From Nitrospirota bacterium (lineage in GTDB: Bacteria; Nitrospirota; Thermodesulfovibrionia; UBA6902): a stretch of 5,579 nucleotides of DNA. The position numbers and the translations under genes are program-made. The number at the start of each line of letters is the position of its first letter. Within the stretch, counting starts at the first letter, position 1. Below, piece after piece: positions 4,987 through 5,579 of the stretch. The DNA is taken from the NCBI GenBank assembly GCA_015491705.1, contig WFVK01000327.1, positions 1 through 5,579 on the forward strand. The letters run 5' to 3'. The notes beneath the pieces were generated by a model, which did not search any database, was not told the origin of the DNA, and was given only the letters and a program-made list of their open reading frames with translations.

Positions 4987-5579
4987 ATGAACACGAAAGC
5001 CGTTGCAGTGCATAAAACATTATTAATCGCGGTCAGCCTGCTGATTGCCGCGGTCTGCATTGTGCCCGCTCCCGAGGCTGCAGCCGGGGCATGGAATCCT
5101 GAAACAGTGCTGGCTGCACACTTAAGGAGCAGTTATCCATGGGAAGAGATAGAGGTTGACAATGTACGGGTGCTCGGCAGGCTTCCGGAGGGTTCACCGC
5201 AGAGGATAGAAACGAAAAAAGGACCGCTCGGCAGGGCTGTCTTCACGTTTGTATACGAAAACAACAGAAAGGTTATCGTAAAGGCGGATGTGAAGGCCCT
5301 GGGCAGCGTCGTCAAGAGCAGGAGACCCTTCAGAAAGGGGCATATTATCACCGGAGACGATATATATATCGCAAAAATGGATATAAGAAGGATGCCCAAC
5401 AACTCCATCGGAAGCGCGGAGGCCGTGCTGGGCAAGTCACTGAGAAGATCCATTGCCGCAAACATCCCCATCGTGGAGGACATGATTGAAAAATCGCGTG
5501 TGGTGAAACGGGGCAAGAATGTGGTGCTTTTGATAAGGCGCGGCGGGCTGAATATCACGGCCGCCGGCAGGACCAGAGA
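4987..5579 (+). CDS. flgA: Flagellar P-ring assembly chaperone FlgA (3' truncated by window)
   Basis: FlgA is a periplasmic chaperone that helps FlgI polymerise into the P ring around the FlgG rod. The open frame runs from ATG 4987 to the window end, giving 197 residues with no stop; probably a few tens of residues are missing. Residues 1 to about 34 form a Sec signal peptide: Lys4 and Lys10, a hydrophobic core LLIAVSLLIAAVCIV (12-26), then a PAPEAAAG cleavage region. Cys24 is not in a proper lipobox (Val precedes it), so a lipoprotein is unlikely. The C-terminal half is the SAF-type domain: SRRPFRKGHIITGDDI (111-126), VLGKSLRRSIAANIPI (147-162) and VVKRGKNVVLLIRRGGLNIT (172-191), the pattern of FlgA proteins. 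The N-terminal domain is divergent, as usual. flgH and flgI are expected downstream. The product is cut by the window edge, not broken. Confidence 0.9.
   Translation, partial: MNTKAVAVHKTLLIAVSLLIAAVCIVPAPEAAAGAWNPETVLAAHLRSSYPWEEIEVDNVRVLGRLPEGSPQRIETKKGPLGRAVFTFVYENNRKVIVKADVKALGSVVKSRRPFRKGHIITGDDIYIAKMDIRRMPNNSIGSAEAVLGKSLRRSIAANIPIVEDMIEKSRVVKRGKNVVLLIRRGGLNITAAGRTR

Noticed and set aside
5056..5060. Cys24 in the FlgA signal peptide as a lipoprotein site
   Set aside because: The residues before the Cys are Ala-Ala-Val; Val at -1 does not fit a lipobox, and a normal Ala-rich Sec cleavage region follows.

Overview
This window is a contiguous, all-plus-strand piece of a flagellar gene cluster from a diderm bacterium. 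Gene order is flhA (3' end) - flhF - flhG - fliA - a 56-residue unrecognised ORF - flgF - flgG - flgA (5' part). A periplasmic P-ring chaperone (FlgA) with an export signal implies an outer membrane. The FlhF/FlhG pair implies control of flagellar number and place, and the sigma-54-type promoter points to a hierarchical flagellar regulon. This order, the moderately GC-rich DNA and the heavy use of AGG/AGA (Arg) and ATA (Ile) codons fit Nitrospirota or former deltaproteobacterial lineages. That placement is inference from gene order and codon feel, not from any search.

Region 1 (1-3127) is a tightly packed run for export, placement and regulation. The flhA, flhF, flhG and fliA reading frames overlap by 11, 1 and 7 bases. 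The small basic ORF starts 6 bases after the fliA stop. FlhA is the export gate, FlhF and FlhG are the SRP-type GTPase and MinD-type ATPase that set where and how many flagella are built, and FliA (sigma-28) switches on late genes.

Region 2 (3128-3356) has no gene I can support. It carries a good sigma-54 (-24/-12) promoter match about 40 bases before flgF, and a short direct repeat further upstream that might be an activator site.

Region 3 (3357-5579) is the distal rod and P-ring part: flgF, flgG and flgA, the last cut by the window end. flgH and flgI would be expected downstream. A 97-base gap between flgF and flgG contains an imperfect hairpin and a near-perfect Shine-Dalgarno sequence, which fits a need for more FlgG than FlgF.

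No mobile element, CRISPR array, tRNA or rRNA was seen. Most of the window is ordinary flagellar biology. The points worth a second look are the small basic ORF after fliA, the joint departure of FlhF (DTTGQ instead of DTAGR) and FlhG (no N-terminal DQAxxLR activator) from the textbook pair, and the sigma-54 promoter in front of flgF.
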